From: Pinibacter aurantiacus
Lineage (GTDB): Bacteria > Bacteroidota > Bacteroidia > Chitinophagales > Chitinophagaceae
Assembly (NCBI RefSeq): GCF_019130065.1
Contig: NZ_JAHSPG010000003.1
Span: 248,001-312,000 of the forward strand
Direction: 5' to 3'
Length of the DNA: 64,000 nt
Part shown: positions 47,750 through 56,866 of the stretch, piece by piece
Numbering within the stretch: position 1 is the first letter of the stretch
How the letters are laid out: every line of letters starts with the position of its first letter
Translations under genes and position numbers: made by a program
The notes under the pieces: generated by a model
What the model saw: the letters and a program-made list of their open reading frames with translations, nothing else
Told to the model about the DNA's origin: nothing
Databases searched by the model: none

Positions 47750-48736
47750 ATGGATTTCGATAAACTCTTTCAGCAATTCAAGGATGTTAAGGTGGGCGTA
47801 ATTGGAGATGTGATGTTGGACACTTACTGGTGGGGCCATGTGGAGCGTATTTCGCCGGAGGCACCTGTGCCTGTAGTAAGCCTCGACAAAAGGGAATTGC
47901 GCATTGGAGGAGCCGGAAACGTGGCATTGAACCTGGTTTCCATGGAAGCGCAGGTTTCCATTTTTTCTGTTATCGGCAAGGATGCAGATGGCGAATTGTT
48001 GAGTGATCTTTTCTCTCAAAACAAGATCAACACATCTTACTTACTGAAAGATTCTGGTCGCAAAACGACCAATAAAACCCGCATCATGAGCCGCAACCAG
48101 CAAATGATGCGACTGGATTCTGAAACAACGGAAGATATTCCGGCAGCGAATGCCGATGCACTGCTCAATAATTTGGAGCAATACATTGTGAATGAAAAAC
48201 CGGCTGTTATCATACTTGAGGATTACAACAAGGGTGTGCTGACAGAAAAGTTGATCACAGATGTTGTTGCACTTTGTCACAAACACAATGTGATCACCGC
48301 TGTTGATCCTAAAAAGAAAAACTTCTTCGCTTATAAAAACGTACACATTTTCAAACCAAATCTCAAAGAGGTAAAGGAAGGTTTGAATATTTCTATTGAT
48401 AAAGTGAATCTTGAATCAATGCAGAAGGTGCATGCTGCGCTTTGCGAAAAACTTAATCACGAGATTTCATTTATCACTCTTTCCGAAAAAGGCGTTTTTT
48501 ATCAAAATAGCGAGAAGGGCGCTATTATCCCGTCTCACATAAGAAACATTGCAGACGTTTCCGGTGCGGGAGACACTGTAATAGCTGTAGCATCTTTACT
48601 GTACGCCGTTACAAAAGACCAACATTTAATGGCCGAAGTTGCCAACATTGCGGGTGGACTTGTGTGTGAGGAAGTAGGCACGCAGGCGATTGACAGGGGG
48701 AGACTTTTGATAGAGTGTAAGCTGCTGCTGGGGTAG
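47750..48736 (+). CDS. rfaE: D-glycero-beta-D-manno-heptose-7-phosphate kinase (RfaE1/HldE kinase domain)
   Basis: A 328-residue ribokinase/PfkB-family enzyme of ADP-heptose synthesis for LPS. N-terminal VGVIGDVMLDTYWWGHVERISPEAPVPVV is the RfaE family signature, GGAGNVALNL (44-53) the substrate glycine pair and VSGAGDT (Asp275) the catalytic base motif. In many bacteria the second domain (adenylyltransferase) is fused; here the protein ends after the kinase domain, so the two steps are on separate genes. Family L repeat starts right after the stop. Confidence 0.93.
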   Translation: MDFDKLFQQFKDVKVGVIGDVMLDTYWWGHVERISPEAPVPVVSLDKRELRIGGAGNVALNLVSMEAQVSIFSVIGKDADGELLSDLFSQNKINTSYLLKDSGRKTTNKTRIMSRNQQMMRLDSETTEDIPAANADALLNNLEQYIVNEKPAVIILEDYNKGVLTEKLITDVVALCHKHNVITAVDPKKKNFFAYKNVHIFKPNLKEVKEGLNISIDKVNLESMQKVHAALCEKLNHEISFITLSEKGVFYQNSEKGAIIPSHIRNIADVSGAGDTVIAVASLLYAVTKDQHLMAEVANIAGGLVCEEVGTQAIDRGRLLIECKLLLG

Positions 48737-48737
48737 C

Positions 48738-48860
48738 GATGAGTTATGAATTATGAATTGATTGGCCTATGTTCAAAATTTGAACATAGGCCAATCAGTT
48801 TTAAGAATGCCAGCATGGTTATCAGCCATTCATAATTCACCATTCATAATTCATCATTCA
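48738..48860. repeat. family L inverted array around a perfect palindrome
   Basis: Left arm 48738-48759 (ATGAGTTATGAATTATG...) and right arm 48828-48860 (CATTCATAATTCACC...). They touch the rfaE1 stop on the left and the stop of a minus-strand gene remnant on the right. Confidence 0.85.
48759..48797. terminator. perfect 19-bp-stem palindrome after rfaE1
   Basis: TGATTGGCCTATGTTCAAA is mirrored exactly around one A at 48778. It has no clear T-run of its own, so it may need the flanking AT-rich sequence. Confidence 0.65.
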
Positions 48861-48953
48861 CTTCTTAGATTTCGTCAAATAAATTCCGCCACTCACCACC
48901 ACGCCATTTAATGTTTTTCCGAAAATCTTCGACGCAGTGCGATTAAATATTAT
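48858..48953 (-). pseudogene. C-terminal remnant of an unknown gene
   Basis: On the minus strand a stop-bounded open stretch reads NRTASKIFGKTLNGVVVSGG and ends in YLTKSKK and TGA. It has a protein-like C-terminus and ends at a repeat arm like the intact genes do, but has no start and an in-frame TAA 32 codons upstream. Confidence 0.45.
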
Positions 48954-49001
48954 TTAATTTCACAGGCATATTTAACCAAATATTTATATCTCATCTAAAA
49001 T

Positions 49002-49949
49002 ATGTCGAAATACTCATTGGTTATTCACGGTGGTGCCGGTACGATAGTGAAAGAAGACATGACCCCCGAATTGGAACTTGCTTATACAGAAGGATTAAGT
49101 GAAGCGCTTGATGCCGGTTTTGCAGTATTAAAAGAAGGCGGTTCTGCGGTAAATGCTATTAAGGCTGCAATCGTTATACTGGAAGACAACCTACTTTTTA
49201 ATGCCGGCCGAGGCTCTGTATTTACAAAAAAAGGCATACAGGAAATGGACGCAGCGATTATGGATGGCAGTAACCTTGCTGCCGGTGCTGTAACCGGTGT
49301 GAGAAACGTTCGCAATCCGATAGAACTCGCTACGGAAGTGATGCGCAACAGCAACCACGTTTTCCTGAGTGGAAAAGGAACAACTGAGTTTGCCATTAAA
49401 CAAGGCGTTAAATTGGAAGCTGACGACTACTTCTTTTCTCAATTCCGCTATGACCAATGGAAAGCCATTCGCGATTCTGACACTTACTCGCTCGATCATA
49501 CGCACCAACGATTGGAAGAACTGATGAAAGACAGAAAATTTGGTACCGTAGGTGCAGTAGCCTGCGATATGCATGGCAACATTGCGGGTGCCACCAGCAC
49601 AGGTGGTATGACCAACAAAAAATATGGTCGCATAGGTGATAGCCCGGTAATTGGAGCCGGCACTTATGCTAACAATAAAACCTGCGCCATTTCATGTACT
49701 GGTCATGGTGAAATGTTCATCCGTTCTGTAGCCGCTTACGATGTAAGCGCACTAATGGAATATAAAGGCATGAGCCTCCAGGAAGCGATGGACGAAGTGG
49801 TTAATAAAAAACTGGTAAGCATGCACGGTGAAGGCGGTATGATTGGCGTAGATGCCAAGGGAAATACTGCAATGGTATTGAACAGCGCGGGCATGTACCG
49901 CGGTGTGAGGGATAGCGATGGCGTGTATGAAGTGAAGATGTACAAATAG
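49002..49949 (+). CDS. iaaA: isoaspartyl peptidase/L-asparaginase (plant-type, Ntn-hydrolase)
   Basis: A 315-residue proenzyme cleaved before Thr182 (GTVGAVACD), which becomes the nucleophile. Conserved features: IHGGAGT (8-14), the NAGRGS segment (67-72), GATSTGGMTNK after the cleavage site and GTGEMFIR-type loop (SCTGHGEMFIRSV). It removes isoaspartyl dipeptides or asparagine. No signal peptide, so cytoplasmic, with the family B array beginning 1 base after the stop. Confidence 0.93.
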   Translation: MSKYSLVIHGGAGTIVKEDMTPELELAYTEGLSEALDAGFAVLKEGGSAVNAIKAAIVILEDNLLFNAGRGSVFTKKGIQEMDAAIMDGSNLAAGAVTGVRNVRNPIELATEVMRNSNHVFLSGKGTTEFAIKQGVKLEADDYFFSQFRYDQWKAIRDSDTYSLDHTHQRLEELMKDRKFGTVGAVACDMHGNIAGATSTGGMTNKKYGRIGDSPVIGAGTYANNKTCAISCTGHGEMFIRSVAAYDVSALMEYKGMSLQEAMDEVVNKKLVSMHGEGGMIGVDAKGNTAMVLNSAGMYRGVRDSDGVYEVKMYK

Positions 49950-49950
49950 C

Positions 49951-50046
49951 AATAACTGAATAACTGAATAACTGAGTGCTTGATTAAGCAAGATATCTTA
50001 CACTTTGAACCACTCAATTATTCAGTCATTCAGTTATTCAGTTATT
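49951..50046. repeat. family B inverted octamer array between convergent genes
   Basis: Left arm 49951-49979 (AATAACTGAATAACTG...) and right arm 50011-50046 (CACTCAATTATTCAG...). The right arm gives the last two residues (NN) and the TGA stop of the DUF4230 gene. Confidence 0.85.
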
Positions 50047-50676
50047 TGCCACCCTCACCACTACTTTCTTATACCCCACTGTTCTCAAAAAATTCTCCAT
50101 AATTGCTATGCCTTGTGTGTTGGCTTTATTAATCACATCTTGCGCGAGGGCGCGTTGAACAAGTTTATTTTTGATGCGGCTTTTTACCTGCGTTATTTCA
50201 TCGGGAAGCCAGTCTCCGGTTTCGGAAAAGGTGCTAACATCCGATGGGTTTACGATCACATCCAGAATTTGAGCCTGCGGCAACTGTAATGACACAGAAT
50301 CTTTTTCTACAAATACATCTTTATCTGTAATCTTTTGCAAGTCAGTGCCAGCAATTACTTTTCCTTTTGCTACCAGCACCACTGTCGCAAAACCTGTAGG
50401 CACAGTGCCCGGCACCGCATACTGCAATATTTTCGATATCACATTTTGTTGCGCATACTTGGTTGAATCCATCACCACTTCATCATACACCGTTATGGTA
50501 AAAAGCTGGCTTATTTGTTTAATGTCTTTTATTAATATCGGAGTATTGTCTATAACGACAGGCTTGGGTGCAAACACGTCCTGAAAAGAAGGAATAACAT
50601 CCAGTTTTCTCAAAACAAAAACAAGTACTATCACCAGCAGTACAGTGATAACAATATTTCTAATGCTCTTAATCAT
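50038..50676 (-). CDS. DUF4230 protein, membrane anchored
   Basis: A 212-residue protein with one N-terminal membrane segment (8-23) and a DUF4230 domain with the phrase AGTDLQKITDKDVFVEKDSVSLQLPQAQILDVIVNPSDV; this domain is common in Bacteroidota in pairs. Function unknown. It overlaps the other DUF4230 gene by 8 bases and is downstream in the same operon. C-terminal NN plus stop come from repeat DNA. Confidence 0.8.
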   Translation of the reverse strand: MIKSIRNIVITVLLVIVLVFVLRKLDVIPSFQDVFAPKPVVIDNTPILIKDIKQISQLFTITVYDEVVMDSTKYAQQNVISKILQYAVPGTVPTGFATVVLVAKGKVIAGTDLQKITDKDVFVEKDSVSLQLPQAQILDVIVNPSDVSTFSETGDWLPDEITQVKSRIKNKLVQRALAQDVINKANTQGIAIMENFLRTVGYKKVVVRVANN

Positions 50677-51244
50677 GTTGAATATTTATTTCCGGTCTTT
50701 TCCCGTAGGAAATGTTTATAGATTCGTAGCCGAGCTTTTTTAAAAAATTGTTTACAAACAACGTTGTATTCTTTTCAGTTGTTTCCATTACGCCCAATTC
50801 TTTCACACTATTTCTTATTTGATTTTCGGCCTGGGTAAGTAAGGCGTCTCTTTCTGCATTGTCGAAGTCGTCTCTTAAAACGGATACTTCTTTGTACTCC
50901 ACTTTTATTTTTTCCGGAGGAATACTTAATGAAAGCATTTGCGGCGGAGGCAGATAGACCGTGATATTTTTCCCCTCTATCACCACATCATTTTCGGCAA
51001 GCTTGGTTAGATCCACGCCCGCTTTAATATTTGCCTGGCAGGAAATTAATATTTTACGATCACCAAGTTTGTACCATGTTTGATCATCACTTGCTTTCAC
51101 AATTTTTGTCACGACATATTCTGTCGTTGCAAGGTTACCCATTTGCCTTAATGCAAGTACCTCCTGTCGCTGATCTGGTGGCTTATGGCACGAAATGACG
51201 GCCAGTATTGGAAAAGCTATAGCGCTGTAAAAAAATTTCATCAT
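50669..51244 (-). CDS. DUF4230 lipoprotein
   Basis: A 191-residue predicted lipoprotein (signal ending VISC, Cys19) with a DUF4230 domain matching its neighbour: AGVDLTKLAENDVVIEGKNITVYLPPPQMLSLSIPPEKIKV. So the two genes are tandem paralogues, one anchored by a lipid and one by a helix. Overlap of 8 bases shows translational coupling. Function unknown. Confidence 0.8.
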   Translation of the reverse strand: MMKFFYSAIAFPILAVISCHKPPDQRQEVLALRQMGNLATTEYVVTKIVKASDDQTWYKLGDRKILISCQANIKAGVDLTKLAENDVVIEGKNITVYLPPPQMLSLSIPPEKIKVEYKEVSVLRDDFDNAERDALLTQAENQIRNSVKELGVMETTEKNTTLFVNNFLKKLGYESINISYGKRPEINIQHD

Positions 51245-51256
51245 ATTTGCGGAGAG

Positions 51257-51402
51257 TAATTAATAATTAATAAAGAATAATTAATAGATGTAACATCGTC
51301 ATAAAAAGATGCAGGCTCTCTTATTATTCGATAATAAACAAAGTTTCTTCCACTCATGAAGATCGCACTATTAATTATTAATTGTTAATTATTAATTATT
51401 TA
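51257..51402. repeat. family E inverted array in a divergent spacer
   Basis: Left arm 51257-51287 (TAATTAATAATTAATAAAG...) and right arm 51370-51402 (TTAATTATTAATTGTTAATT...). It lies between the DUF4230 pair and ispD, which are divergent. Confidence 0.8.
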
Positions 51403-51408
51403 TTAGCA

Positions 51409-52092
51409 ATGGAAAAATACGCTGTCATAGTCGCCGGAGGTTCCGGCTTGCGAATGGGAACAACTGTACCTAAACAGTTCCTTGAGATCAATGAAAAGCC
51501 CGTTATCTGGTATACATTGAACACCTTCCTGGAATCTTTTGACGACCTCGAGATCATTCTTGTTTTGCCGCAGCATCATGTTGAGACGGGCAAAACCATT
51601 ATCGCCGATACAATTGATCCCAACCGCATACATATTACAATTGGTGGTGCCACAAGGTTTCATTCTGTAAAAAACGGCCTTGAACTGATAACAAAACATT
51701 CTATCATTTTTGTGCATGACGGCGTTAGATGCCTTCTTACTACAGACCTGATCCAACGTTGTTTCCGAGGCGCGATGGACAGGGGCAACGCCATTCCTGC
51801 TGTTGTGCCTTTCGATAGTTTGCGCATAGAAACTTTTAACGGCAATGAGATAGTTGACAGAAATAAAGTGCGCGTTATCCAAACGCCTCAAACTTTTTAC
51901 TCAGATATTATCAAAACCGCCTTCGAGCAGGACTATCATGAAGCTTTTACTGATGAAGCCAGCGTTGTTGAACAACTTGGCATTAAAATACATTTGATCG
52001 AGGGGGAAGAAACAAATATCAAGATCACCCGTCCACTCGATCTGTTGATTGCCGAAAAAGTGTTGGAAGAACGCGCCTTAGGATTAAGTTAA
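51409..52092 (+). CDS. ispD: 2-C-methyl-D-erythritol 4-phosphate cytidylyltransferase
   Basis: MEP-pathway enzyme making CDP-methylerythritol from CTP. From ATG 51409 (MEKYAVIVAGGSGLRMG) the product is 227 residues; the nucleotide-binding loop is AGGSGLRMGTTVPKQFL and later HDGVRC and ITRPLDL are typical. An in-frame ATG at 51382 would read repeat DNA, so it is not used. Its TAA stop begins the family H repeat. It stands alone before the polysaccharide locus. Confidence 0.94.
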   Translation: MEKYAVIVAGGSGLRMGTTVPKQFLEINEKPVIWYTLNTFLESFDDLEIILVLPQHHVETGKTIIADTIDPNRIHITIGGATRFHSVKNGLELITKHSIIFVHDGVRCLLTTDLIQRCFRGAMDRGNAIPAVVPFDSLRIETFNGNEIVDRNKVRVIQTPQTFYSDIIKTAFEQDYHEAFTDEASVVEQLGIKIHLIEGEETNIKITRPLDLLIAEKVLEERALGLS

Positions 52093-52180
52093 AAGTCAAA
52101 AGCCTTAACCGCAGTCACACTAACGCAGTTTTGACTTTTTACTTTTTAATTCGAGTTGTACCTTTTTCCTTTTGCCTTTG
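52089..52180. repeat. family H array after ispD
   Basis: Left arm 52089-52103 (TTAAAAGTCAAAAGCC) and right arm 52129-52150 (TTTTGACTTTTTACTTTTT), followed by CTTTTTCCTTTTGCCTTTG. The left arm contains the ispD stop. Confidence 0.75.
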
Positions 52181-52199
52181 AAAAAGTTATCTTTAAAAG

Positions 52200-53180
52200 A
52201 TGGTTTCCCTATTTGACAAACACAATTTCTTTACGCTGATCAACGATTTTGAGTATGTGCCCTATACTCAAACCGAGGGTTGGTACAAATACAATTCTTT
52301 TTCGAAACCTGAAGACGTTGTTTTTATTGTCGATAATGCGGAAGAACCAGCCATCGCTTGCTTTGGTTATGTAAAAAAGTTTTTTGGCCTTCGTCTGTTA
52401 ATGATCGAAGGCGAGTGTCTTAAAAAGAATAACGTTTCGCGGGAACTTGTTCAATCATTTTTTGAAGACGTCACAAAGCTTGGTTACGACTTTATCGAGG
52501 TCAATTCCATCGCCATCTATAATCCCGAGTATGAGATAGGCGTAAGAAGCGCAGGATATTTGAAGCCCGTTGGCACATTCTCGGTGCATCTTTCAAAGGT
52601 TATTGATCTGAAAAAAGAAGTTGAGTTTAGTGGTAACTGGCGAAGAAATCTGAAAAAATCGGAGAAGCACCACTTACAATTTGAAGTGATTGAGAATGCT
52701 TCACAAAAAGACGTCACAATCTTTCTGGACCTCTATACCAAACTACTGTCTGATAAAAAGATTCATCACAACATTGCACCGGATCAATTGAAATATCTTT
52801 TGGCAGATCCTCATTTCAAACTGGCTGTTGCAAAAGATGACAATGGCAAAACGGACGCCGTTTTTATTTTCTTTACCGATAAAACAAATGCAGTTTCGCT
52901 ATTTACTGCAAAATCCGAGGAAGCAAAGGACAACGGAGCGATGTTTTTTATATATGCAAAACTGCTGGAACACTTACAGCAAACGGGGCATAGTTATTTT
53001 GACGTGGGCCGGTTAATGCCTTCAATGACAAAAGAACTAAACGGTGTTTTTGATTTTAAAGACGGTATGAAAGGCGACTATGTAGTCTACAACGACGAAT
53101 GGTCATGGTACAAAAAAAGCCGTTACCGCACGATTATATATTTTGTGAAGAAATTTTTAATGAAAAAACGAGAAGCCTGA
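52200..53180 (+). CDS. Fem/GNAT-like acyltransferase
   Basis: A 326-residue protein of the FemAB/GNAT-fold group: a double GNAT layout with a basic NWRRNLKKSEKHH region (about 144-156) and a later HSYFDVGRLMPSMTKELNG motif. Such proteins transfer aminoacyl or acyl groups to sugars or peptides. It begins the cluster of polysaccharide genes and overlaps the glycosyltransferase region closely (8 bases after its stop that gene starts), so cotranscription is likely. The acceptor is unknown. Confidence 0.65.
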   Translation: MVSLFDKHNFFTLINDFEYVPYTQTEGWYKYNSFSKPEDVVFIVDNAEEPAIACFGYVKKFFGLRLLMIEGECLKKNNVSRELVQSFFEDVTKLGYDFIEVNSIAIYNPEYEIGVRSAGYLKPVGTFSVHLSKVIDLKKEVEFSGNWRRNLKKSEKHHLQFEVIENASQKDVTIFLDLYTKLLSDKKIHHNIAPDQLKYLLADPHFKLAVAKDDNGKTDAVFIFFTDKTNAVSLFTAKSEEAKDNGAMFFIYAKLLEHLQQTGHSYFDVGRLMPSMTKELNGVFDFKDGMKGDYVVYNDEWSWYKKSRYRTIIYFVKKFLMKKREA

Positions 53181-53188
53181 TAAACACT

Positions 53189-54358
53189 ATGTCCATAAAG
53201 GTTTGTATGATGTCTGCCAGGCACTATTTGCTGGATGGAAGAATTTATAACAGGGAAGCAAAAACATTGCTGGCTAATGGCTACGAGGTTCTCCATATTG
53301 GTTATGGTAACGAGGACAAACACTATTTCACTGAAGATGGCGCTGAAATCATACAACTAAAAAAACTTAAAAAAGGCGGTTCATTTAAAACAGCTTTTCA
53401 ATCTTTGAGACAGTCTTTTCTTGCAGATATTTTTGAAGCTGCGGCAAAGGCTAAAGCAGATGTTTATCATTTGCATGATATCGAGTTGTGCAGAATAGCT
53501 CGCAAGCTTCAACGACTCCCGCATAAACCTAAGGTTATCTATGATGCGCATGAACCTTATTTTGAAAACTTCCTGGATTTCCGGAAATATCATTCATTGC
53601 CGAAAACGCTCTTTAATGACATTCCAGCTTTGCTGGCAGAAAAAAGTTTTTTAAAAAAAGCAGATCTGCTGATTGCTACGGAAAGCAATGTGGGTGAACG
53701 CTTCGCGAGAATAAATCCTCACACAGCTGTTATTCATAATTATTCATATTCTGATGAGAACCTCATTCAATCAGTCGAAAAAAAATACGATCTTGTTTAC
53801 AGTGGCACTATAAATGAGGAAAGAGGCATTGAATTTATCGTGGACGCCGTATACGAATGCAAGAAAAGAGGCGTAGATGTTTCCTGCGTCATTGTTGGAA
53901 ACTTCGAGACTAAGCACCATGAAGACAGCGTGAAAAAGAAGATCGCAACTTATAACCTGGATTCCCAATTTCATTTTCCCGGTCATATTGCTTTTGATGA
54001 TGTGTTTAGTTTTTATAACGAAAGTAAAATTGGCGTTTGTTTACTTCCACGGAACAGAACCTTTAAGATTACGCTTCATGTAAAGTTGTTTGAGTACCTG
54101 CATTTTGGCTTACCTATAATTGTTTCCAATTTTGGACACATGAAGGATATTGCAGAAACTGACAAAGTGGGTTTTGCCGTCGATCCTTATGACGCATCGG
54201 AGGTAGCAGATAAAATATTGTATTTGCTGAAGGATGATCGCTGGCAGCAGTATTCAAACAGATGCATTGAAGTTGTGAGAAAAAAATACACCTGGCAAGA
54301 AGAGGCCAAGAAATTTTTAACCCTATATAAAAACATGTTGTCGCAAGAAGAAAAATAG
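53189..54358 (+). CDS. glycosyltransferase family 4 (GT-B fold)
   Basis: A 389-residue GT-B glycosyltransferase. Features: N-terminal domain with LLDGRIYNREAKTLLANGYEVLHIGYGN, then HLHDIELC and VIYDAHEPYFE, C-terminal domain with LVYSGTINEERGIE, and the donor-binding EYLHFGLPIIVSNF. The start at 53189 (MSIKVCMMSARHYLLDGRI) is preferred; 30 upstream in-frame codons overlap the preceding gene and lack family features. It adds one sugar of a surface glycan. Confidence 0.85.
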   Translation: MSIKVCMMSARHYLLDGRIYNREAKTLLANGYEVLHIGYGNEDKHYFTEDGAEIIQLKKLKKGGSFKTAFQSLRQSFLADIFEAAAKAKADVYHLHDIELCRIARKLQRLPHKPKVIYDAHEPYFENFLDFRKYHSLPKTLFNDIPALLAEKSFLKKADLLIATESNVGERFARINPHTAVIHNYSYSDENLIQSVEKKYDLVYSGTINEERGIEFIVDAVYECKKRGVDVSCVIVGNFETKHHEDSVKKKIATYNLDSQFHFPGHIAFDDVFSFYNESKIGVCLLPRNRTFKITLHVKLFEYLHFGLPIIVSNFGHMKDIAETDKVGFAVDPYDASEVADKILYLLKDDRWQQYSNRCIEVVRKKYTWQEEAKKFLTLYKNMLSQEEK

Positions 54359-54390
54359 TCCATCGGTTTCTTCTTAAAAGATTGTAAGTA

Positions 54391-55920
54391 ATGAAAGCGT
54401 CGTCCAGAGTAATATTTAATACGGGAGTACAATATGCCAGAACATTTATTGGTGCGTGTATTGCGTTGTATTCTTCGCGAATAATTCTAAAATCTCTGGG
54501 CGCCAGTGACTATGGAATTTACAATCTGGTGGCAGGCGTTGTAACTTTTATTGGATTCATTAATCTTGCCCTTTCCTCAACCACTCAGCGTTACCTTTCA
54601 TTTTATCATGGCAAGAACAATGAGAAACTGCAGGCAAAGATCTTCACCAATAGTGTTATCATTCAATTTGTCGTAGGTCTTGTTCTTGCGCTCACAATGT
54701 TTTCGTTGACCCCTCTTATCTTCCACAAGCTTCTAAACATTCCAACCGACAGAATGGCTGCCGCAATCGCGGTGTATTACAGCATGATAGCAGTTGTATT
54801 CTTCTCTCTCATCACAGTTCCTTACACAGCTACATTAATTGCACATGAAAACATTCTATTCTCTTCTATTGTACAAATTGTCGAATCGATATTGAAATTG
54901 ATTGTCGCACTATCGCTGCTTTTTATTCTAAAAGACAGATTAATTTATTACGGCATCATGATGGCAGCAATTATTGTCATCGATTTTTTTGCATATACTA
55001 TTTATTGCAGAAAGCATTACAAGGAATGCAGGCATATTTCCCTGAAATTGTTTGACAAAAAATTACTTAAAGAAATCTTCTACTTTTCCGGTTGGATGAT
55101 CTATAGTGCAGTTTGCATTGTAGGGCGAACGCAAGGAATAGCCGTAATTTTCAACAGATTTTTTGGCACACTGATCAACGCCGCATATGGTATTGCACAA
55201 CAGTTGTCCGGGCAGGCCGCTTTTGTATCGAGCTCACTATTAAATGCAATCAGGCCACAAATAATTAAAGCAGAAGGCGGCCTGAACCGCGAAAGAATGT
55301 TGCGGCTGGCGGAAATAGCAAGCAAATTTTCATTCCTTTTGTTGGCCATGGTCGTTATACCGGCAGTGTTTGAAATGAAGACAATTTTAAGCATCTGGCT
55401 CGCAGAAGTGCCTGCGCATGCAATTGTATTTTCCCAGATCATGCTCTTATCAATCCTGATGGACCAATTAACTGTAGGGCTGGCATTTGCAAATCAGGCC
55501 ATTGGTAATGTGAAAAAATATTCATTTGCCATCAACACAATTAAGCTGGCGGCATTTCCACTTGCTTATTTATCTCTGAAATTCAACGGATCCCCTACTT
55601 CCGCAATGATGTGTCTGTTATTGGTTGAAACGCTTTCATCAATCCTGCGTTTGTTTTTTCTAAGGAACGTGGAGGGACTTCAAATAAGCAGTTTTGTTAA
55701 GAAAGTTTTTCTTCTGGAAATATTTCCTGTCGCATCCATCGTCGCAACCTCATGGTTTTGTCATAACGTATTTCCATATTATTTATTCTGGATATCCTTT
55801 TTAGTTTCTATTATAGTGCTTTGTAGTGCAACTTATTATACAGGCTTATGTGATGATGAAAAAGTAATTATCAATGAGGTTCTTTTGAAAATAAAAAGGA
55901 GATTTGCAAAAACCAGATAG
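54391..55920 (+). CDS. polysaccharide flippase (Wzx/MATE-type)
   Basis: A 509-residue membrane protein with about 12-14 predicted helices, N-terminal helices LGASDYGIYNLVAGVVTF and LAHENILFSS region, matching O-antigen/teichoic acid flippases. It moves undecaprenyl-linked repeat units across the inner membrane. It follows the glycosyltransferase by 32 bases and precedes a TupA-like gene, so it is part of the same operon. Specificity unknown. Confidence 0.85.
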   Translation: MKASSRVIFNTGVQYARTFIGACIALYSSRIILKSLGASDYGIYNLVAGVVTFIGFINLALSSTTQRYLSFYHGKNNEKLQAKIFTNSVIIQFVVGLVLALTMFSLTPLIFHKLLNIPTDRMAAAIAVYYSMIAVVFFSLITVPYTATLIAHENILFSSIVQIVESILKLIVALSLLFILKDRLIYYGIMMAAIIVIDFFAYTIYCRKHYKECRHISLKLFDKKLLKEIFYFSGWMIYSAVCIVGRTQGIAVIFNRFFGTLINAAYGIAQQLSGQAAFVSSSLLNAIRPQIIKAEGGLNRERMLRLAEIASKFSFLLLAMVVIPAVFEMKTILSIWLAEVPAHAIVFSQIMLLSILMDQLTVGLAFANQAIGNVKKYSFAINTIKLAAFPLAYLSLKFNGSPTSAMMCLLLVETLSSILRLFFLRNVEGLQISSFVKKVFLLEIFPVASIVATSWFCHNVFPYYLFWISFLVSIIVLCSATYYTGLCDDEKVIINEVLLKIKRRFAKTR

Positions 55921-55940
55921 TTCGAAATTCTGTGCGATAA

Positions 55941-56852
55941 ATGTCTATGGTAAAAAAAATAATCAAAAAAATACTTCCGGATTTTCTTTTACAAAAGGTC
56001 AGATATTTTTATTGGAGAAACCGGGCCAAAAAACTGAGTGAGAATATTTTCTTTGATGTTTTTAAAAGACCAATAGACTGGGAACATCCCAAAGACCTGA
56101 ATGAAAAAATTCACTGGCTTAAATTCTATTCAGATACCACCTTATGGTCCGAACTGGCCGACAAGTATAAAGTCAGAGAATATGTAAAGAATAAAGGCCT
56201 GGGGCATATGCTCAACGAACTATACGCCAAATTTGAAAAAGCAGAGGATATTGATATCTCCGCACTTCCTCAATCTTTTATAATGAAGATCAATAACGGA
56301 TGCGGTGGAGCGCTGGTCGTAAACGATAAAAGTCTTTATAATAATAAGGATGTAAGAAAGTATTTCCGGAAACAGGCAAAAGAAAACTTTTTCGTGTTTA
56401 CCGGAGAATGTCACTACGGTAACATTACACCTTGCATTACTGCTGAAAAGCTTTTAACTGAAGATCTAAAGGAGTATTCTTCACGCCTGATCGACTATAA
56501 GTTTTTCTGTTTCGATGGCAAACCGGAGGCAATACTTGTGTACTTAAATGCCTATACGCCTGAGCAGATTGTTTTACTCTACGACTTAGAGTGGAATAAG
56601 ACGAATGACATTTTACCATTGTATTCCAGCAACATAGATGTGCCCCGGCCAAAATCATTAAAGGAAATGATCAGTGCATGTAAGCAATTAGCACAGGGAA
56701 TACCTCACGTAAGAGTCGATTTTTATGAAATAGGCGGGAAACCCATTTTTGGAGAGTTGACATTTACGTCTGGCGCCGGATTCATGGAACGCTTTACCGA
56801 AGAAGCACTAAACAGGTGGGGAGACCTTGTAACGCTACCGCCCCGCAAATAA
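55941..56852 (+). CDS. TupA-like ATP-grasp protein
   Basis: A 303-residue protein of the TupA-like ATPgrasp family (named for teichuronopeptide synthesis): N-terminal basic region, NEKIHWLKFYSD, LADKYKVREYVKNKG, IMKINNGCGGALVV (nucleotide loop), IDYKFFCFDGKPEAILVY, and the metal-binding end VRVDFYEIGGKPIFGELTFTSGAGF. It probably forms an amide bond on a sugar uronate or peptide. It ends the plus-strand series; the next genes are on the minus strand. Confidence 0.82.
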   Translation: MSMVKKIIKKILPDFLLQKVRYFYWRNRAKKLSENIFFDVFKRPIDWEHPKDLNEKIHWLKFYSDTTLWSELADKYKVREYVKNKGLGHMLNELYAKFEKAEDIDISALPQSFIMKINNGCGGALVVNDKSLYNNKDVRKYFRKQAKENFFVFTGECHYGNITPCITAEKLLTEDLKEYSSRLIDYKFFCFDGKPEAILVYLNAYTPEQIVLLYDLEWNKTNDILPLYSSNIDVPRPKSLKEMISACKQLAQGIPHVRVDFYEIGGKPIFGELTFTSGAGFMERFTEEALNRWGDLVTLPPRK

Positions 56853-56866
56853 GTACATTAATTGTT

